Assembly: GCF_016427505.1 (NCBI RefSeq)
Contig: NZ_JAELXS010000006.1
Span: 186,001-250,000, forward strand
Direction: 5' to 3'
Length of the DNA stretch: 64,000 bases
Source: Sphingomonas mollis
GTDB lineage: Bacteria > Pseudomonadota > Alphaproteobacteria > Sphingomonadales > Sphingomonadaceae
The position numbers were made by a program, and so were the translations under genes. A model generated the notes under the pieces. The model did not search any database and was not told the DNA's origin. It saw only the letters and a program-made list of their open reading frames with translations. Shown here piece after piece: positions 36,427 to 46,149 of the stretch. The stretch's first letter is position 1; each line of letters starts with the position of its first letter.

Positions 36427-36960
36427 TCAGGCGGCCGGCTTGTCCTTGTTATAGATCGCGGCGGCGGCGCGGAGGATCTCGAGAATCTTCTCCTGTGCGC
36501 GCGGCTCGTCGACCTCTTCCATCGCGGCCAGCTCGCGGGCGAGGCGGCTGGTGGCCGCTTCGAAGATCTGGCGCTCGGAATAGCTCTGCTCGGGCTGGTC
36601 GTCGGCACGGAACAGGTCGCGGACCACTTCGGCGATCGACACCAGGTCGCCCGAATTGATCTTCGCCTCATATTCCTGCGCACGGCGCGACCACATGGTG
36701 CGCTTGACCTTGGGCTTGCCCTTCAGCGTGTCCATGGCCTCCTGCATCGTCTTGTCGGACGACAGTTTGCGCATGCCCACGCTTTCGGCCTTGTTGGTCG
36801 GCACCCGGAGCGTCATCCGCTCCTTTTCGAACCGCAGCACATAAAGTTCGAGCGTCATGCCAGCGATTTCAGAGCGTTGCAGCTCGATCACGCGGCCGAC
36901 GCCGTGCTTTGGGTACACGACATAATCACCGACATCGAAGGACAGTGCCTTGACAGCCAT
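36427..36960 (-). CDS. CarD/CdnL-family transcription regulator
   Basis: 177 residues from MAVKALSF. N-terminal RNA-polymerase-interaction domain (about 1-70) with FDVGDYVVYPKHGVGRV and LRFEKERMTLRVP; a helical C-terminal DNA-binding domain follows (WSRRAQEYEAKINSGD, LARELAAMEEVDEP). CarD stabilises open promoter complexes, notably at rRNA promoters. It is monocistronic; upstream region 36961-37168 is AT-richer and holds a palindrome at 37064. Confidence 0.93.
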   Translation of the reverse strand: MAVKALSFDVGDYVVYPKHGVGRVIELQRSEIAGMTLELYVLRFEKERMTLRVPTNKAESVGMRKLSSDKTMQEAMDTLKGKPKVKRTMWSRRAQEYEAKINSGDLVSIAEVVRDLFRADDQPEQSYSERQIFEAATSRLARELAAMEEVDEPRAQEKILEILRAAAAIYNKDKPAA

Positions 36961-37063
36961 TTGCAAAGGGCCTTTCTGGATCAGATTCCGCGGGCGGTTG
37001 CGTGGCGGCGGGGGTGTCGCACACGAACCGAACGGGAATGATGGATCGAACGTCTCCAGGCGG

Positions 37064-37080
37064 GCGGTAATATATACCGC
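37064..37080. promoter_or_regulatory. Small palindrome upstream of carD
   Basis: GCGGTA-ATATA-TACCGC. Located about 105 bp before the CarD start in an otherwise plain 208-bp gap; it could be an operator or overlap a -10 element. Confidence 0.3.
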
Positions 37081-37168
37081 ACCCGATGACGCAGTTTAAC
37101 ATGTCTGTAAGAAAATTACCAGCGACAGGAATCGTGTAACGCGACCGGCGACGGATTTTTCGTGGCCG

Positions 37169-38197
37169 TTACGCTTTGCGTGGATCGTGCCGCAGCAGCC
37201 ACGGGCGCAATAGGCCCAGCGTTTCATCCGAGCGATCGCCGAACAGATGGTGCGATGCGCCCGGCACCACCGCGAATTCGGCGCCCGGAACCCGCGTCGC
37301 GAACGCTTCCGCCGTGTCGGGTCGGGCCTCGTCATACTGGCCGACGATGAACAGCGTGCGGGGGCCGTCCAGCCGGGCGAGCAGCGGTTCGCCGTCATAT
37401 TCCTTCAGCGTGCCCGTCGCGACGAACTCGCTCGCGCCCCACATCGTCCGGTAGAGTTGTGGGTTGAAGCCGCCGCCCTGCCGTGACTGGCGGGCCGCCA
37501 ATACAGCCGGGCTTGGCGGTTCGCGGCCATTGAACTGGCGATAGAAGGCGTCGGTGGCGGCGGTGCAGGCGGCGGTGGGTGGCGGCGTGGGTGAATCGCA
37601 GGCGGTCAGCGTCTTCTGCACCGTATCGGGCAGGCGGGTGCGGAGGATGTCGGCATCGGCGATCCAGCTGCGGGTCGAGATCAACGGGCTGGCCAGTACC
37701 AGTCCGGCCAGTGCCGCCGGCCGCCGCGCGCCATATTCCAGCGCGACCGTGCCGCCCCAGCTATGCCCGCAGACATGCCAGCGGGGGACGCCGAGCGCGG
37801 TGCGGATCGCCTCCAGCTCGTCGGTGAAGCGGGCGACGGTCCAGTTGGCGGGATCGTTCGGCCGGTCCGACCGGCCGCTGTCGAGCTGATCGTACAGGAT
37901 GACGGCGCGGGGCGGACCCTGACGGGGATCGGCGAGCGTCAGCGCCTCCAGATAGCCGTCATGCGTGCCGCCCGGTCCACCGTGGACGAAGACGACGGGC
38001 GCTCGCGGACCGGCGAGGTCGCCATTGATGCGGACATAGACGCGGCCACCGGAGACGGGAACCATCAGTTCGCGCGTCGGTGCCGGGAAGCGATCGAATC
38101 GGGCCAGCGCCGGTGCCGCCAGCCCGGCCACGACGCCGCTCCCGATGCTGGCGCCGATCCCGACGAGCAGCGTGCGACGGTCGAGCGCGGCGGTCAT
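37169..38197 (-). CDS. Exported alpha/beta hydrolase, proline iminopeptidase-like (S33)
   Basis: 342 residues. The N-terminus RRTLLVGIGAS with following hydrophobic stretch looks like a Tat signal. Hydrolase core: VFVHGGPGGTHDG (oxyanion), YDQLDSGRS, nucleophile elbow GHSWGG, and late catalytic Asp (GQYDEARP) and His (GASHHLFG). HGGPGG and DQ.GSG-type motifs fit S33 prolyl aminopeptidases. It probably cleaves N-terminal proline from peptides, or a related ester. It ends up 7 bp from fdxA on the same strand, downstream of it. Confidence 0.88.
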   Translation of the reverse strand: MTAALDRRTLLVGIGASIGSGVVAGLAAPALARFDRFPAPTRELMVPVSGGRVYVRINGDLAGPRAPVVFVHGGPGGTHDGYLEALTLADPRQGPPRAVILYDQLDSGRSDRPNDPANWTVARFTDELEAIRTALGVPRWHVCGHSWGGTVALEYGARRPAALAGLVLASPLISTRSWIADADILRTRLPDTVQKTLTACDSPTPPPTAACTAATDAFYRQFNGREPPSPAVLAARQSRQGGGFNPQLYRTMWGASEFVATGTLKEYDGEPLLARLDGPRTLFIVGQYDEARPDTAEAFATRVPGAEFAVVPGASHHLFGDRSDETLGLLRPWLLRHDPRKA

Positions 38198-38204
38198 CGG
38201 GCGG

Positions 38205-38546
38205 TCAGTCGCCGGCGCCGGGTTCCGGATTGAAATACTTCTCGAACTTGCCCTCGACACCCTTGAACTCGTCGGCATCGGGCGGCGTCTGCTGCGCGTT
38301 GCGGGTGACGTTGGGCCATTGCGCGGAGAAGGTGGTGTTCAGCTCCAGCCACTTCTCCAGCCCGTTTTCGGTATCGGGCAGGATCGCCTCGGCCGGGCAT
38401 TCCGGTTCGCACACGCCGCAGTCGATGCATTCGGACGGATTGATGACGAGCATGTTCTCGCCCTCGTAGAAGCAGTCCACGGGACATACCTCGACGCAAT
38501 CCATATACTTGCAGCGGATGCACGCGTCGGTGACGACGTAGGTCAT
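38205..38546 (-). CDS. fdxA: 7Fe ferredoxin FdxA
   Basis: 113 residues. Cysteines at 9, 12, 17, 21 and 25, then 40, 43, 46 and 50, bind a 3Fe-4S and a 4Fe-4S cluster ([29 protein letters not shown]). The long C-terminal helix region is typical of the Azotobacter FdI type in alphaproteobacteria. It carries electrons for unspecified redox enzymes. The hslR-carD-fdxA neighbourhood is conserved in this order of bacteria. Confidence 0.95.
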   Translation of the reverse strand: MTYVVTDACIRCKYMDCVEVCPVDCFYEGENMLVINPSECIDCGVCEPECPAEAILPDTENGLEKWLELNTTFSAQWPNVTRNAQQTPPDADEFKGVEGKFEKYFNPEPGAGD

Positions 38547-38597
38547 GGGAAGCTCCGGAACATAACGCGGCGCTGCTATGCCGCATGGCGATAGACG

Positions 38598-38909
38598 TCA
38601 ATCAAGCTGATCTTGCTGCGAGACGTTAGCAGCTTGCAGATCGATATAGCACCCCCTGGCTTCGGCCGGCGGGCCGCGCCGGTGCGGCAGCGATTCGATG
38701 CGCAGGACGCGGATCTGGCCGCCATGGCTGGCGAAGGTCAGGATGTTGCCGATGCGGACGCCGACATGCGCGCGGTCGATCGCACGACCGTTCAGGCGGA
38801 GGTGGCCGTCGCCGGCGATCGCCTTGGCTGCCTCGCGCGTTTTGGCCAGTCGTGCCCACCACAGGAAGCGGTCGAGGCGCATGGTCGCGGCGCCCGGCAG
38901 GTCAGCCAT
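38598..38909 (-). CDS. S4-domain RNA-binding protein (Hsp15/HslR-like)
   Basis: 103 residues. S4 domain: MRLDRFLWWARLAKTREAA, GHLRLNGRAIDRAH, and VGVRIGNILTF. Hsp15-type proteins bind stalled 50S subunits with peptidyl-tRNA. It is translated from an ATG that overlaps the helicase stop by 8 bp, so it is coupled to that RNA helicase. An alternative start nine codons later is possible. Confidence 0.88.
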   Translation of the reverse strand: MADLPGAATMRLDRFLWWARLAKTREAAKAIAGDGHLRLNGRAIDRAHVGVRIGNILTFASHGGQIRVLRIESLPHRRGPPAEARGCYIDLQAANVSQQDQLD

Positions 38910-41373
38910 GGCCGAACAATCCCGCCAGTCCGGCAAAGGCGTTGTCGCTCGCCGGCACGACGACGGCGCGCCGGGCGGGCGGGCGGCCGCGCCAGACCCA
39001 GGCGTCGTTCGCGGGGCGGAAACCGAGTTCGGCCATCAGCCGTGCGAGCGTCCCCGGTTCCAGCCCGATCGAGGTGGCGAGCGCGGGATCGGGCAGGAAC
39101 GGCTTGCGGCCGGCGCGGGCATCGTGCGCGGCGCGCGCGATGCGTTCGACCAGATCGACGCGCACCGCCTGCGTGCCGAGCGGGCGGAAGCCGGCGGCGA
39201 CGCTGGCGCCCGGTGCGTCGCGTGGCAGGACGGTGGCGCCGGCGGGGGCCATGGCCGGCGGCGTCTCGCGTACCGCGAGGAGCGCGCGGCGCCATTCGGC
39301 GGCGGCGGGTTTCAGCAAGCGCGGGTCGAACAGGTCGAGCGCGCCGACGACGAGGCCGAACCCGCGCAATCGCCGTCGCTCCTCCGGCGCCAGCGCGTCG
39401 AGCGACAGGCGCAGCGGCAGACGCGGCACGATGCCGCCGGCCGACTCCACCGCCGCCGCGACCACCCGGAACGCGGACGTGGCGGCGGGATCGCGGGCGG
39501 CATCGGCCAGCGCGACGAGCGCCGGCACGCGGCGGCGGGCGGTATCGGCGAACCAGCGCGCCAGCCGGTCGGCGATCCGGTCGCGGGCGGTGCGATCGAG
39601 CGAGTCGAGCTCGCGGTCGAGCACCAGCCGGGGCCGGGCGAGCGATCGGCCAGCGGCGAGCGTCGCGACGCGGTGGCCGGTCCACAACACCTCGCCCGCC
39701 GCCAGCACGAACGCCGTATCGGGCGCGTCGACCAGCGCGGCGGCGCGGCGGCCACGTTCGGCGCCCAGACGCTTTTCGGCGGCGGCGAGCAGCAGGCGCT
39801 TGTCGCCGGCGCGGGCGCCGGGTTCCACGGTGAAGCGGAACCCGTCGAGGCGACCGATCGGGTGGTCCTCCACCGTCACCTCGCCTTCCAGCCCCACCAC
39901 GACGGGCAGCGCACCGGCATCGGCACCGATCTGGCGGATCAGGGCGGTGGTACGCTTGTCGACGAAGCGTTGAGTTAGGCTTGCATGGAGGCCGTCGGAC
40001 AGGCGTTCCTCGATCGCGGCGGTGCGCGCGGCCCATTCGGCGGGGTCGGCCAGCCAGTCGGGGCGCTGCGCGATATAGGCCCAACTGCGGATCGCGGCGA
40101 GGCGACCGGCCAGCGTCTCGACATCGCCGGCGATGGTGTCGAGCCGGGCGATCTCGTCCGCGAACCATTGGTGCGGGATATGGCCGCGACCCTCGGTCAG
40201 ATGCTTGAACACGCGCTCGACGAAGCGGGTGTGCGGGTCGAGGCCGAGCTTGCGGAAATCGGGGATGCCGCACGCCGCCCAGAGCCGCCGGACCATCGCC
40301 GGATGACGGGTGCGGTCGCGGACCCACGGCTCGTCGGCGAGCCGCTTCAATACCAGCAGGTCGGTCGAGGCGGGGGGCGCGCGCAGCACGCCGGCGGGCG
40401 GCGGGCGTTCCAGACCGGCGATCAGCGCATCGACGCTGCCGGTGTCGGGGCTGCCATCGCGCCAGTACAGGTTTTCGAGGCGGGGGAAGCGGTGTTCCTC
40501 GATCGCGAAGACCTCTTCGGGCAGGAACGCGCCGGGGCCTTCGTCGACCAGTGCGCCGAACGTGCCGTCGCGCTGGTGGCGGCCGGCGCGGCCGGCGATC
40601 TGCGCCATCTCGGCCACGGTCAGGCGACGCTGGCGCTGACCATCGAACTTGTTGAGCGAGGCGAAGGCGACATGGGCGACATCCATGTTCAGGCCCATGC
40701 CGATCGCATCGGTGGCGACGAGGTAATCGACCTCGCCCGCCTGGAACATCGCCACCTGCGCGTTGCGGGTGCGGGGGCTGAGCGCCCCCATCACCACCGC
40801 CGCGCCGCCGCGCAGCCGGCGCAGCATCTCGGCGACGGCGTACACTTCCTCGGCGCTGAACGCGACGATGGCGGAGCGTTTGGGCAGGCGGCTGATCTTC
40901 TTCGCGCCGGCATAGCTGAGCGTCGAGAAGCGCGGGCGGCCGACGATTTCGGCATCGGGGACCAGCGCCTTCACCATCGGGCGCAGCGCCTCGGAACCGA
41001 GGATCATCGTCTCCTCGCGCCCGCGCATGCGGAGCAGCCGGTCGGTGAAGACATGGCCGCGCTCGCGATCCGCACCCAGTTGCGCCTCGTCCAGCGCGAC
41101 GAAGGCGGCATCGTGATCGGCGGGCATCGATTCGGCGGTGCAGAGGAACCAGCGCGCCTGGGGCGGCACGATCTTCTCCTCGCCGGTCACCAGCGCGACG
41201 CTGGCCGCGCCCTTGATCGCGACGACGCGGTCGTAGACCTCGCGCGCCAGCAGACGCAGCGGGAAGCCGATGATGCCGCTGGAATGCGCGGTCATCCGCT
41301 CGATCGCGAGGTGCGTCTTGCCCGTGTTGGTCGGGCCGAGAACGGCGGTCACGCCGGAGACGCGGCTGGTCAT
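38902..41373 (-). CDS. Suv3-like superfamily 2 RNA helicase
   Basis: 823 residues. Motif I GPTNTGKTH (residues 13-21), motif Ia FPLRLLAREVYDR, motif II DEAQ in FVALDEAQLG, QIAGRAGRHQRDG as motif VI. The C-terminal region resembles the Suv3 partner-binding part plus an Arg-rich tail. Mitochondrial Suv3 unwinds RNA for degradation; alphaproteobacterial homologues are its closest bacterial relatives. Overlaps the S4-domain gene, and the two likely act together on RNA. Confidence 0.92.
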   Translation of the reverse strand: MTSRVSGVTAVLGPTNTGKTHLAIERMTAHSSGIIGFPLRLLAREVYDRVVAIKGAASVALVTGEEKIVPPQARWFLCTAESMPADHDAAFVALDEAQLGADRERGHVFTDRLLRMRGREETMILGSEALRPMVKALVPDAEIVGRPRFSTLSYAGAKKISRLPKRSAIVAFSAEEVYAVAEMLRRLRGGAAVVMGALSPRTRNAQVAMFQAGEVDYLVATDAIGMGLNMDVAHVAFASLNKFDGQRQRRLTVAEMAQIAGRAGRHQRDGTFGALVDEGPGAFLPEEVFAIEEHRFPRLENLYWRDGSPDTGSVDALIAGLERPPPAGVLRAPPASTDLLVLKRLADEPWVRDRTRHPAMVRRLWAACGIPDFRKLGLDPHTRFVERVFKHLTEGRGHIPHQWFADEIARLDTIAGDVETLAGRLAAIRSWAYIAQRPDWLADPAEWAARTAAIEERLSDGLHASLTQRFVDKRTTALIRQIGADAGALPVVVGLEGEVTVEDHPIGRLDGFRFTVEPGARAGDKRLLLAAAEKRLGAERGRRAAALVDAPDTAFVLAAGEVLWTGHRVATLAAGRSLARPRLVLDRELDSLDRTARDRIADRLARWFADTARRRVPALVALADAARDPAATSAFRVVAAAVESAGGIVPRLPLRLSLDALAPEERRRLRGFGLVVGALDLFDPRLLKPAAAEWRRALLAVRETPPAMAPAGATVLPRDAPGASVAAGFRPLGTQAVRVDLVERIARAAHDARAGRKPFLPDPALATSIGLEPGTLARLMAELGFRPANDAWVWRGRPPARRAVVVPASDNAFAGLAGLFGHG

Positions 41374-41392
41374 GCCGGTAACATCGGGGCTC

Positions 41393-41408
41393 TTGCGTTG
41401 TTACGCAA
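41393..41408. promoter_or_regulatory. Palindrome between divergent helicase and M23 genes
   Basis: TTGCGT-TGTT-ACGCAA, 20 bp before the helicase ATG, within the 209-bp divergent gap. It could be an operator or an mRNA leader hairpin. Confidence 0.3.
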
Positions 41409-41582
41409 CGGTTTATCGACGGTTCCCCGTCCGATTGCGGGTCGGCGCGGGGGTGCCACCGCCCGTCGCAGCGGGGCGGCATCAGGCGGCGGGTTAATTT
41501 GACTTTAGCAAGTCGGGTGCACAATCCTGACGACCGACGCCGGGGGGAACGGCGGTATCACCCGTGTCGAGAGTGTCGCCCG

Positions 41583-43055
41583 TTGTATCTGAAAACCGAT
41601 CAGGGTCTGGAATTCGCCGGCGGCACCAGCGCGCGTGGCTTTGGTCGCGCGGTGGCGGCTCCCGTCGTTAGCGACTGGCGCGCGCGGGCGGCGGCGATCG
41701 ACTGGGTGCCCGATCTGGGCGCGCGGGTCGGCAGCCGCGACTGGTGGCGGGGGCTTGTCACCTGCACCGCGCTGTGTGCCGCGACGATCGCGCTGTCGCC
41801 GGGATTTCACCGGCCGCTGGTGGGGTCCGTCCCCGCGCGGCTGGGCGATGCCGAGCAGGAACAGGCACGCGCGCAGGCGATCGCGCCGCTGGCGCTGGGC
41901 AGCACCACCGGCCGGCGGATGGCGGCGAGCGACCTCGTCCGTCCGCTCGCCGAGGCACCCGAGCGGCCGCAGATCGATCTGTCCGCGACGCTGGGACAGG
42001 GGGATTCCTTTCAACGGGCGCTGGAACGCGCCGGGGTCGGGCGGCCGCAGGCGGACGAGGCGGCACGGCTGGTCGGCGGGGCGGCATCGCTGTCCGATAT
42101 CCCCGCCGGTACGCGCATCGCGCTGACGCTTGGTCGCCGGTCGAGCCGGGCGATGCCGCGGCCGCTGGAGCAACTGTCGCTGCGCGCGCGCTTCGATCTG
42201 GCGGTGGCGGTGGTGCGCGACGGCAACGGGCTGCGGCTGGAGCGCAAACCCATCGCGGTGGATCACACGCCGCTGCGCATCCAGGGGCTGGTGGGATCGA
42301 GCCTCTATCGATCGGCGCGGGCGGCGGGCGTGCCGGCGCGCGCGGTCGAGTCTTATATCAAGGCGATGGCGACCCGGCTGTCGATCGGCCGCGACGTGAA
42401 CGCCGCCGACAGTTTCGACATGGTGATCGAGCAGGATCGCGCCGCGACCGGTGAGACGAAGCTGGGCGACCTGCTGTTTGCCGGACTGGATCAGGGGCGC
42501 AAGGCGATCCGCCTGCTGCACTGGACCGGCAATGGCGAACGCGAGGCGGCATGGTTCGACGCGGCCGGGCAGGCCGAACGGCGCGGCACGATGGGGATGC
42601 CGGTGGCGGGGCGCGTAACGTCGAACTTCGGGATGCGGATGCATCCGCTGCTGGGCTTCATGCGGATGCACAAGGGGCTGGATATCGCCGCCCCTTATGG
42701 CGCGCCGATCCTGGCGGCGATCGACGGTGTCGTCGCCAGCGCCGGGCGCAACGCGGGTTATGGCAATTTCGTGAAGCTGAACCATGCCGCGGGGCTTGCC
42801 AGCGGGTACGGCCATATGAGCCGCATCGCGGTGCGACCGGGGCAGCGGGTGCGGCAGGGGCAGGTGATCGGCTATATCGGATCGACCGGCATGTCGACGG
42901 GGCCGCATCTGCACTGGGAAGTGTGGCGCAACGGCCAGTCGATCAACCCGCGCTCGATCTCGTTCAACAGCGTGGCGCGTCTGTCGGGCGAGAATCTGCG
43001 GGCGTTCAAGCGGCAGGTGGCGAACCTGCTGGCGGTGAGGCCGGGCGGGCGCTGA
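41583..43055 (+). CDS. M23-family peptidoglycan endopeptidase (OapA-like/LysM-like N-terminus)
   Basis: 490 residues from a TTG that begins LYLKTDQGLEFAGG; upstream in-frame sequence is Arg-rich and unlike the family, so the start is a judgement. One membrane helix (about 50-70, LVTCTALCAATIALSPG) anchors it. The catalytic LytM domain (about 355-470) has MRMHPLLGF, HKGLDIAAP, and HLHWEVW with zinc ligands intact. It cleaves peptide cross-links in the cell wall, probably during growth or division. It is convergent with the DUF1176 gene (3 bp). Confidence 0.9.
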   Translation: MYLKTDQGLEFAGGTSARGFGRAVAAPVVSDWRARAAAIDWVPDLGARVGSRDWWRGLVTCTALCAATIALSPGFHRPLVGSVPARLGDAEQEQARAQAIAPLALGSTTGRRMAASDLVRPLAEAPERPQIDLSATLGQGDSFQRALERAGVGRPQADEAARLVGGAASLSDIPAGTRIALTLGRRSSRAMPRPLEQLSLRARFDLAVAVVRDGNGLRLERKPIAVDHTPLRIQGLVGSSLYRSARAAGVPARAVESYIKAMATRLSIGRDVNAADSFDMVIEQDRAATGETKLGDLLFAGLDQGRKAIRLLHWTGNGEREAAWFDAAGQAERRGTMGMPVAGRVTSNFGMRMHPLLGFMRMHKGLDIAAPYGAPILAAIDGVVASAGRNAGYGNFVKLNHAAGLASGYGHMSRIAVRPGQRVRQGQVIGYIGSTGMSTGPHLHWEVWRNGQSINPRSISFNSVARLSGENLRAFKRQVANLLAVRPGGR

Positions 43056-43058
43056 CCG

Positions 43059-44189
43059 TCAGCGACGAACGACCTGCGCCCGCCATGTCGGAATGTAGTT
43101 GGGATTGCCGCGACACTCGCCCATCTCGCTCTGTTCGGACAGGCGCAGGCGAGTGCCGTCCCAAACGAAGGTTTGCGCGACGCCGCAATCGCCGAGGCCA
43201 CGACCCTTGGCGAAGCTGCGCAATTCGCCGTCCTTCCACTCGCCGTTGACGACGCTCGATACCGCCGAATCGGGGCCGGCGGGGGTTTCGGAAAAGCCCG
43301 ATGGCGCGTCGGTGAGGGCGGGTTCCACCTTGTCACCGCGCAGGACGAACATCGCCGCCGACAGGTTATACGCGCCCAGCGAGCAAGGCAGCAGCACCAG
43401 CGTCGCGCCGCCGCCCAGCGCATGGGTTTCCGGCCGGAACAGATCGCCGCTGTCGATCCGTGATGGCTCGCACTGCGCGCGGCGGCGCATCGCGGCAAGT
43501 TGCTGCTTGCCGGGGTTGGCGGCGGTGCCGCCAGCCATGACGGCCTCGATGACCGGGGCGGGCTGGCGCGCGGGCACGGTGGAAGCTGGTTTGTTGCCCT
43601 TCGCTACGAGGGCGGTGGTGGTGCCGACCCGGCCTTGTTGATCGTCGATCCAGCGCAGGGCCGCCGAAGCGCCCTTCAGCGACAGGCGCGCGCGGGGGTG
43701 GTCGCCGGCCTCGATCACGGCGAGTTCCTTTCCTGAGGCCATCGCCGTCACCGCCCTTGCCGCGTCGGCGCCGGTCAGGGTGGGCAAAGCGACCTGCCGG
43801 CCGTCGATCGCCAGCGCGACGGGTTTGACGGCAGGTCCGTCACCCAGCGGCGCGAAGGCGATCTCCATCGCGCCGTCCGGCCCCGGCTGGCGCATGACCG
43901 CCATCGTCACCGGTGGAAACTCGCCGCCATCGGGGCCGAGCGAGACGAGGGTGCAGAGGCGCGTGTTGTCGCAGCCGACCGCCCAGTCGCCGAACGTTTT
44001 CAGCGTCCCCGGCTTCACCGCAGTGGTCGCGACGGAGGGGGTGGGCCGAACGGACGCGGGGGTGCCGGTCGGCACGGGTGCGGGCGAGGCGGCGTTGGCG
44101 GCGGGGTCGGTCGCGGTCGGCTCGGTAGAGCAGGCGGCGAGAGCGGTGGCGGCCAACAGGGCGGCGGAGATCGTTACGCGCATGATCAT
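43059..44189 (-). CDS. DUF1176 lipoprotein
   Basis: 376 residues; lipobox TALAAC with a following Ala/Pro/Thr linker. Mature part is DUF1176: FGDWAVGCDNTRLCTLVS, ARLSLKGASAALRWIDDQQG, GGGATLVLLPCSLGAYN, VNGEWKDGELRSFAKGRGLGDCG. Several cysteines suggest disulfides. Function unknown. Two ATGs lie two codons apart at the start. Ends 3 bp from the M23 gene stop. Confidence 0.88.
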   Translation of the reverse strand: MIMRVTISAALLAATALAACSTEPTATDPAANAASPAPVPTGTPASVRPTPSVATTAVKPGTLKTFGDWAVGCDNTRLCTLVSLGPDGGEFPPVTMAVMRQPGPDGAMEIAFAPLGDGPAVKPVALAIDGRQVALPTLTGADAARAVTAMASGKELAVIEAGDHPRARLSLKGASAALRWIDDQQGRVGTTTALVAKGNKPASTVPARQPAPVIEAVMAGGTAANPGKQQLAAMRRRAQCEPSRIDSGDLFRPETHALGGGATLVLLPCSLGAYNLSAAMFVLRGDKVEPALTDAPSGFSETPAGPDSAVSSVVNGEWKDGELRSFAKGRGLGDCGVAQTFVWDGTRLRLSEQSEMGECRGNPNYIPTWRAQVVRR

Positions 44190-44256
44190 GATAACCGCCG
44201 CCTAGCCGCCTCGTTCCCCGATCTGTATGCCGGCCCGCAAACGAGACGGAGAGAGC

Positions 44257-45129
44257 ATGATGCAGACGATAGGCGTGATCGGGGCGGGGCAGATGGGCGC
44301 GGGGATCGCGCAGGTGTCGGCGCAGGCGGGCTTTCGCGTGCTGCTAGCCGATGTGTCGCTGGCACAGGCCGAGAAGGGTCGCGCCGGTATCGCCAGGGCA
44401 CTCGACCGGCTGGTGACGAAGGAGAAGATCACCGCCGGGGCGCGCGACGAGACGCTGGCGCTGATCGATCCGGTCGAGAGCGTCGCGGCGATGGCCGACT
44501 GCACGCTGGTGATCGAGGCGGCGACCGAGCGGGAGGCGATCAAGCGCCAGATCTTCGCCGATGTCGGCAAGGTGCTGGGCGCGGATGCGGTGCTGGCGTC
44601 GAACACCTCGTCGATTCCGATCACGCGGCTGGCGCAGGCATCGCCCGATCCGGCGCGGTTCGTGGGGGTACATTTCTTCAACCCGGTGCCGGTGATGGGC
44701 CTGATCGAGCTGATCCGCGGTCTCGCCACCTCGGACGAGACGGTCGCAAAGGTCGAGGCCTACGCGCAGGCACTGGGCAAGCGGGTGGTGCGGGCCAATG
44801 ACGCGCCGGGCTTTATCGTCAACCGCGTGCTGATGCCGATGCTGAACGAGGCGTGCTTCGCGCTGGGCGAGGGCGTGGCGACGATCCCGGATATCGATGC
44901 GGCCTGTCAGTTAGGGCTGAACCACCCGATGGGGCCGCTGACGCTGGCGGACTTCATCGGCCTCGACACCTGTCTGGAGATCACCCGCGTGCTGTTCGAG
45001 GGGACGGGCGATCCCAAGTTCCGGCCGGCGCCGCTGTTGGTGAAATATGTCGAGGCGGGCTGGTACGGGCGCAAGACCGGGCGCGGATTTTATGATTATT
45101 CGGGCGACGAGCCGGTGCCGACGCGGTGA
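44257..45129 (+). CDS. 3-hydroxybutyryl-CoA dehydrogenase (3-hydroxyacyl-CoA dehydrogenase family)
   Basis: 290 residues, the normal length, preceded by GGAGAG. NAD site [13 protein letters not shown]; catalytic His in [10 protein letters not shown] and partner Glu nearby; C-terminal domain [16 protein letters not shown], then [15 protein letters not shown]. It oxidises (S)-3-hydroxybutyryl-CoA with NAD(P), in butanoate or polyhydroxybutyrate turnover. Single gene, divergent from DUF1176. Confidence 0.94.
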   Translation: MMQTIGVIGAGQMGAGIAQVSAQAGFRVLLADVSLAQAEKGRAGIARALDRLVTKEKITAGARDETLALIDPVESVAAMADCTLVIEAATEREAIKRQIFADVGKVLGADAVLASNTSSIPITRLAQASPDPARFVGVHFFNPVPVMGLIELIRGLATSDETVAKVEAYAQALGKRVVRANDAPGFIVNRVLMPMLNEACFALGEGVATIPDIDAACQLGLNHPMGPLTLADFIGLDTCLEITRVLFEGTGDPKFRPAPLLVKYVEAGWYGRKTGRGFYDYSGDEPVPTR

Positions 45130-45139
45130 GCTGTAGGAA

Positions 45140-45286
45140 GCCGTTTGACCTATTTTTCCGTTTGGCCTGAGCGCAGTCGAAGGCCACCTTTCCACAAAGT
45201 GCTTCGACTTCGGCGCTACGCGCCGAAGTTTATCCTGAGCGGCTGGCTTGCCAGCCAGTCGAAGGGCTCAGCACGAACGGTTGGTC
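45140..45286. repeat. Palindromic repeat, family B copy
   Basis: Outer arms CCGTTTGGCCTGAGC and GCTCAGCACGAACGG; inner perfect hairpins ACTTCGGCG-CTACG-CGCCGAAGT (45207-45229) and GGCTGGC-TT-GCCAGCC (45241-45256). Fills the gap between convergent genes. Confidence 0.8.
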
Positions 45287-45301
45287 CGGCTGCGCGCATC
45301 A

Positions 45302-46000
45302 TCAATTCAGGCGGGGCAGTTCGCTGCGGGTGATCTTGCCATCGTGATCGGTGTCGAGCGTGGCGAAGCGTTGTTCGGCGGCGGCCTGCATCTCGGCGCG
45401 GTCGATGCCGCGGTTCATGTTGCGGTCGGCGGCGACAACGGGTTCGGGCAGGGCGAGATAGCCGTAGCGGGCGGCGCCCTGTAGCCCGGCGCGGGTCGGG
45501 GTAGCACCACCTGCCGGGTCGCGATCGCCGCCGCCCGGTGGGCCGCCACGGCCACCGCCGCCACCCGGGCCACCGCCGCCGCGTCCGTCCCTAGGCGATC
45601 CGCTGCGGCCGCCACCATTGCCGCCGCGCACGCGGATTTCCGGCGCCACCACGGTTTCGTAGCGATCGATGTCGGCCGGATCGATCTCGCCGTCGCCGCC
45701 CTGATCGAGCACCGCGAAAAACCGCATCGCATCGGCGACGAATTCGGCGCGTATCAGGTGGCCGTCGTCGTCGCGATCGGCGCCGGCGAACCAGCGTTGT
45801 TCAGGGTTGTGCGGGGCGCGGAACGGCTCGCCGGCCGGGCTGATGAACAGGCGATCGCCCGGTGCCGGTCCGAAGTCGGGCCCGCCCGGCGGTGGGCTAT
45901 CGGGGTGATGGGCGCAACCGACGAGGCAAAGCGCGGTCAGCCCGAACAGCACGGCGGGGGCAAGGGCGAACGCGGGGCAGGACAGAACGCGGCGGGGCAT
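45302..46000 (-). CDS. EF-hand lipoprotein
   Basis: 232 residues from MPRRVLSC; lipobox CLVGC. Four EF-hand-like loops: DRDDDGHLIRAEF, DQGGDGEIDPADI, DRNMNRGIDRAEM and DTDHDGKITRSEL. The first and last look fully able to bind calcium; the third lacks a usual Gly/Asp pattern. A glycine-rich stretch (GGNGGGRSGSPRDGRGGGGP) separates the pairs. Probably an envelope calcium sensor or scaffold; partner unknown. Confidence 0.85.
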   Translation of the reverse strand: MPRRVLSCPAFALAPAVLFGLTALCLVGCAHHPDSPPPGGPDFGPAPGDRLFISPAGEPFRAPHNPEQRWFAGADRDDDGHLIRAEFVADAMRFFAVLDQGGDGEIDPADIDRYETVVAPEIRVRGGNGGGRSGSPRDGRGGGGPGGGGGRGGPPGGGDRDPAGGATPTRAGLQGAARYGYLALPEPVVAADRNMNRGIDRAEMQAAAEQRFATLDTDHDGKITRSELPRLN

Positions 46001-46149
46001 CGACAAGGGCTCCATGAAGGCCCGCCGCCTCGGCGCGCCACGTTGCGTCCGTGTTTCAAAACGTAACAGCGGGGGAAACGGCGGCGCCGGCCGTCACGCG
46101 GCTGTCACCGAAATCCTGTTTATCGCGGATGATTAACAGGGGAATAACC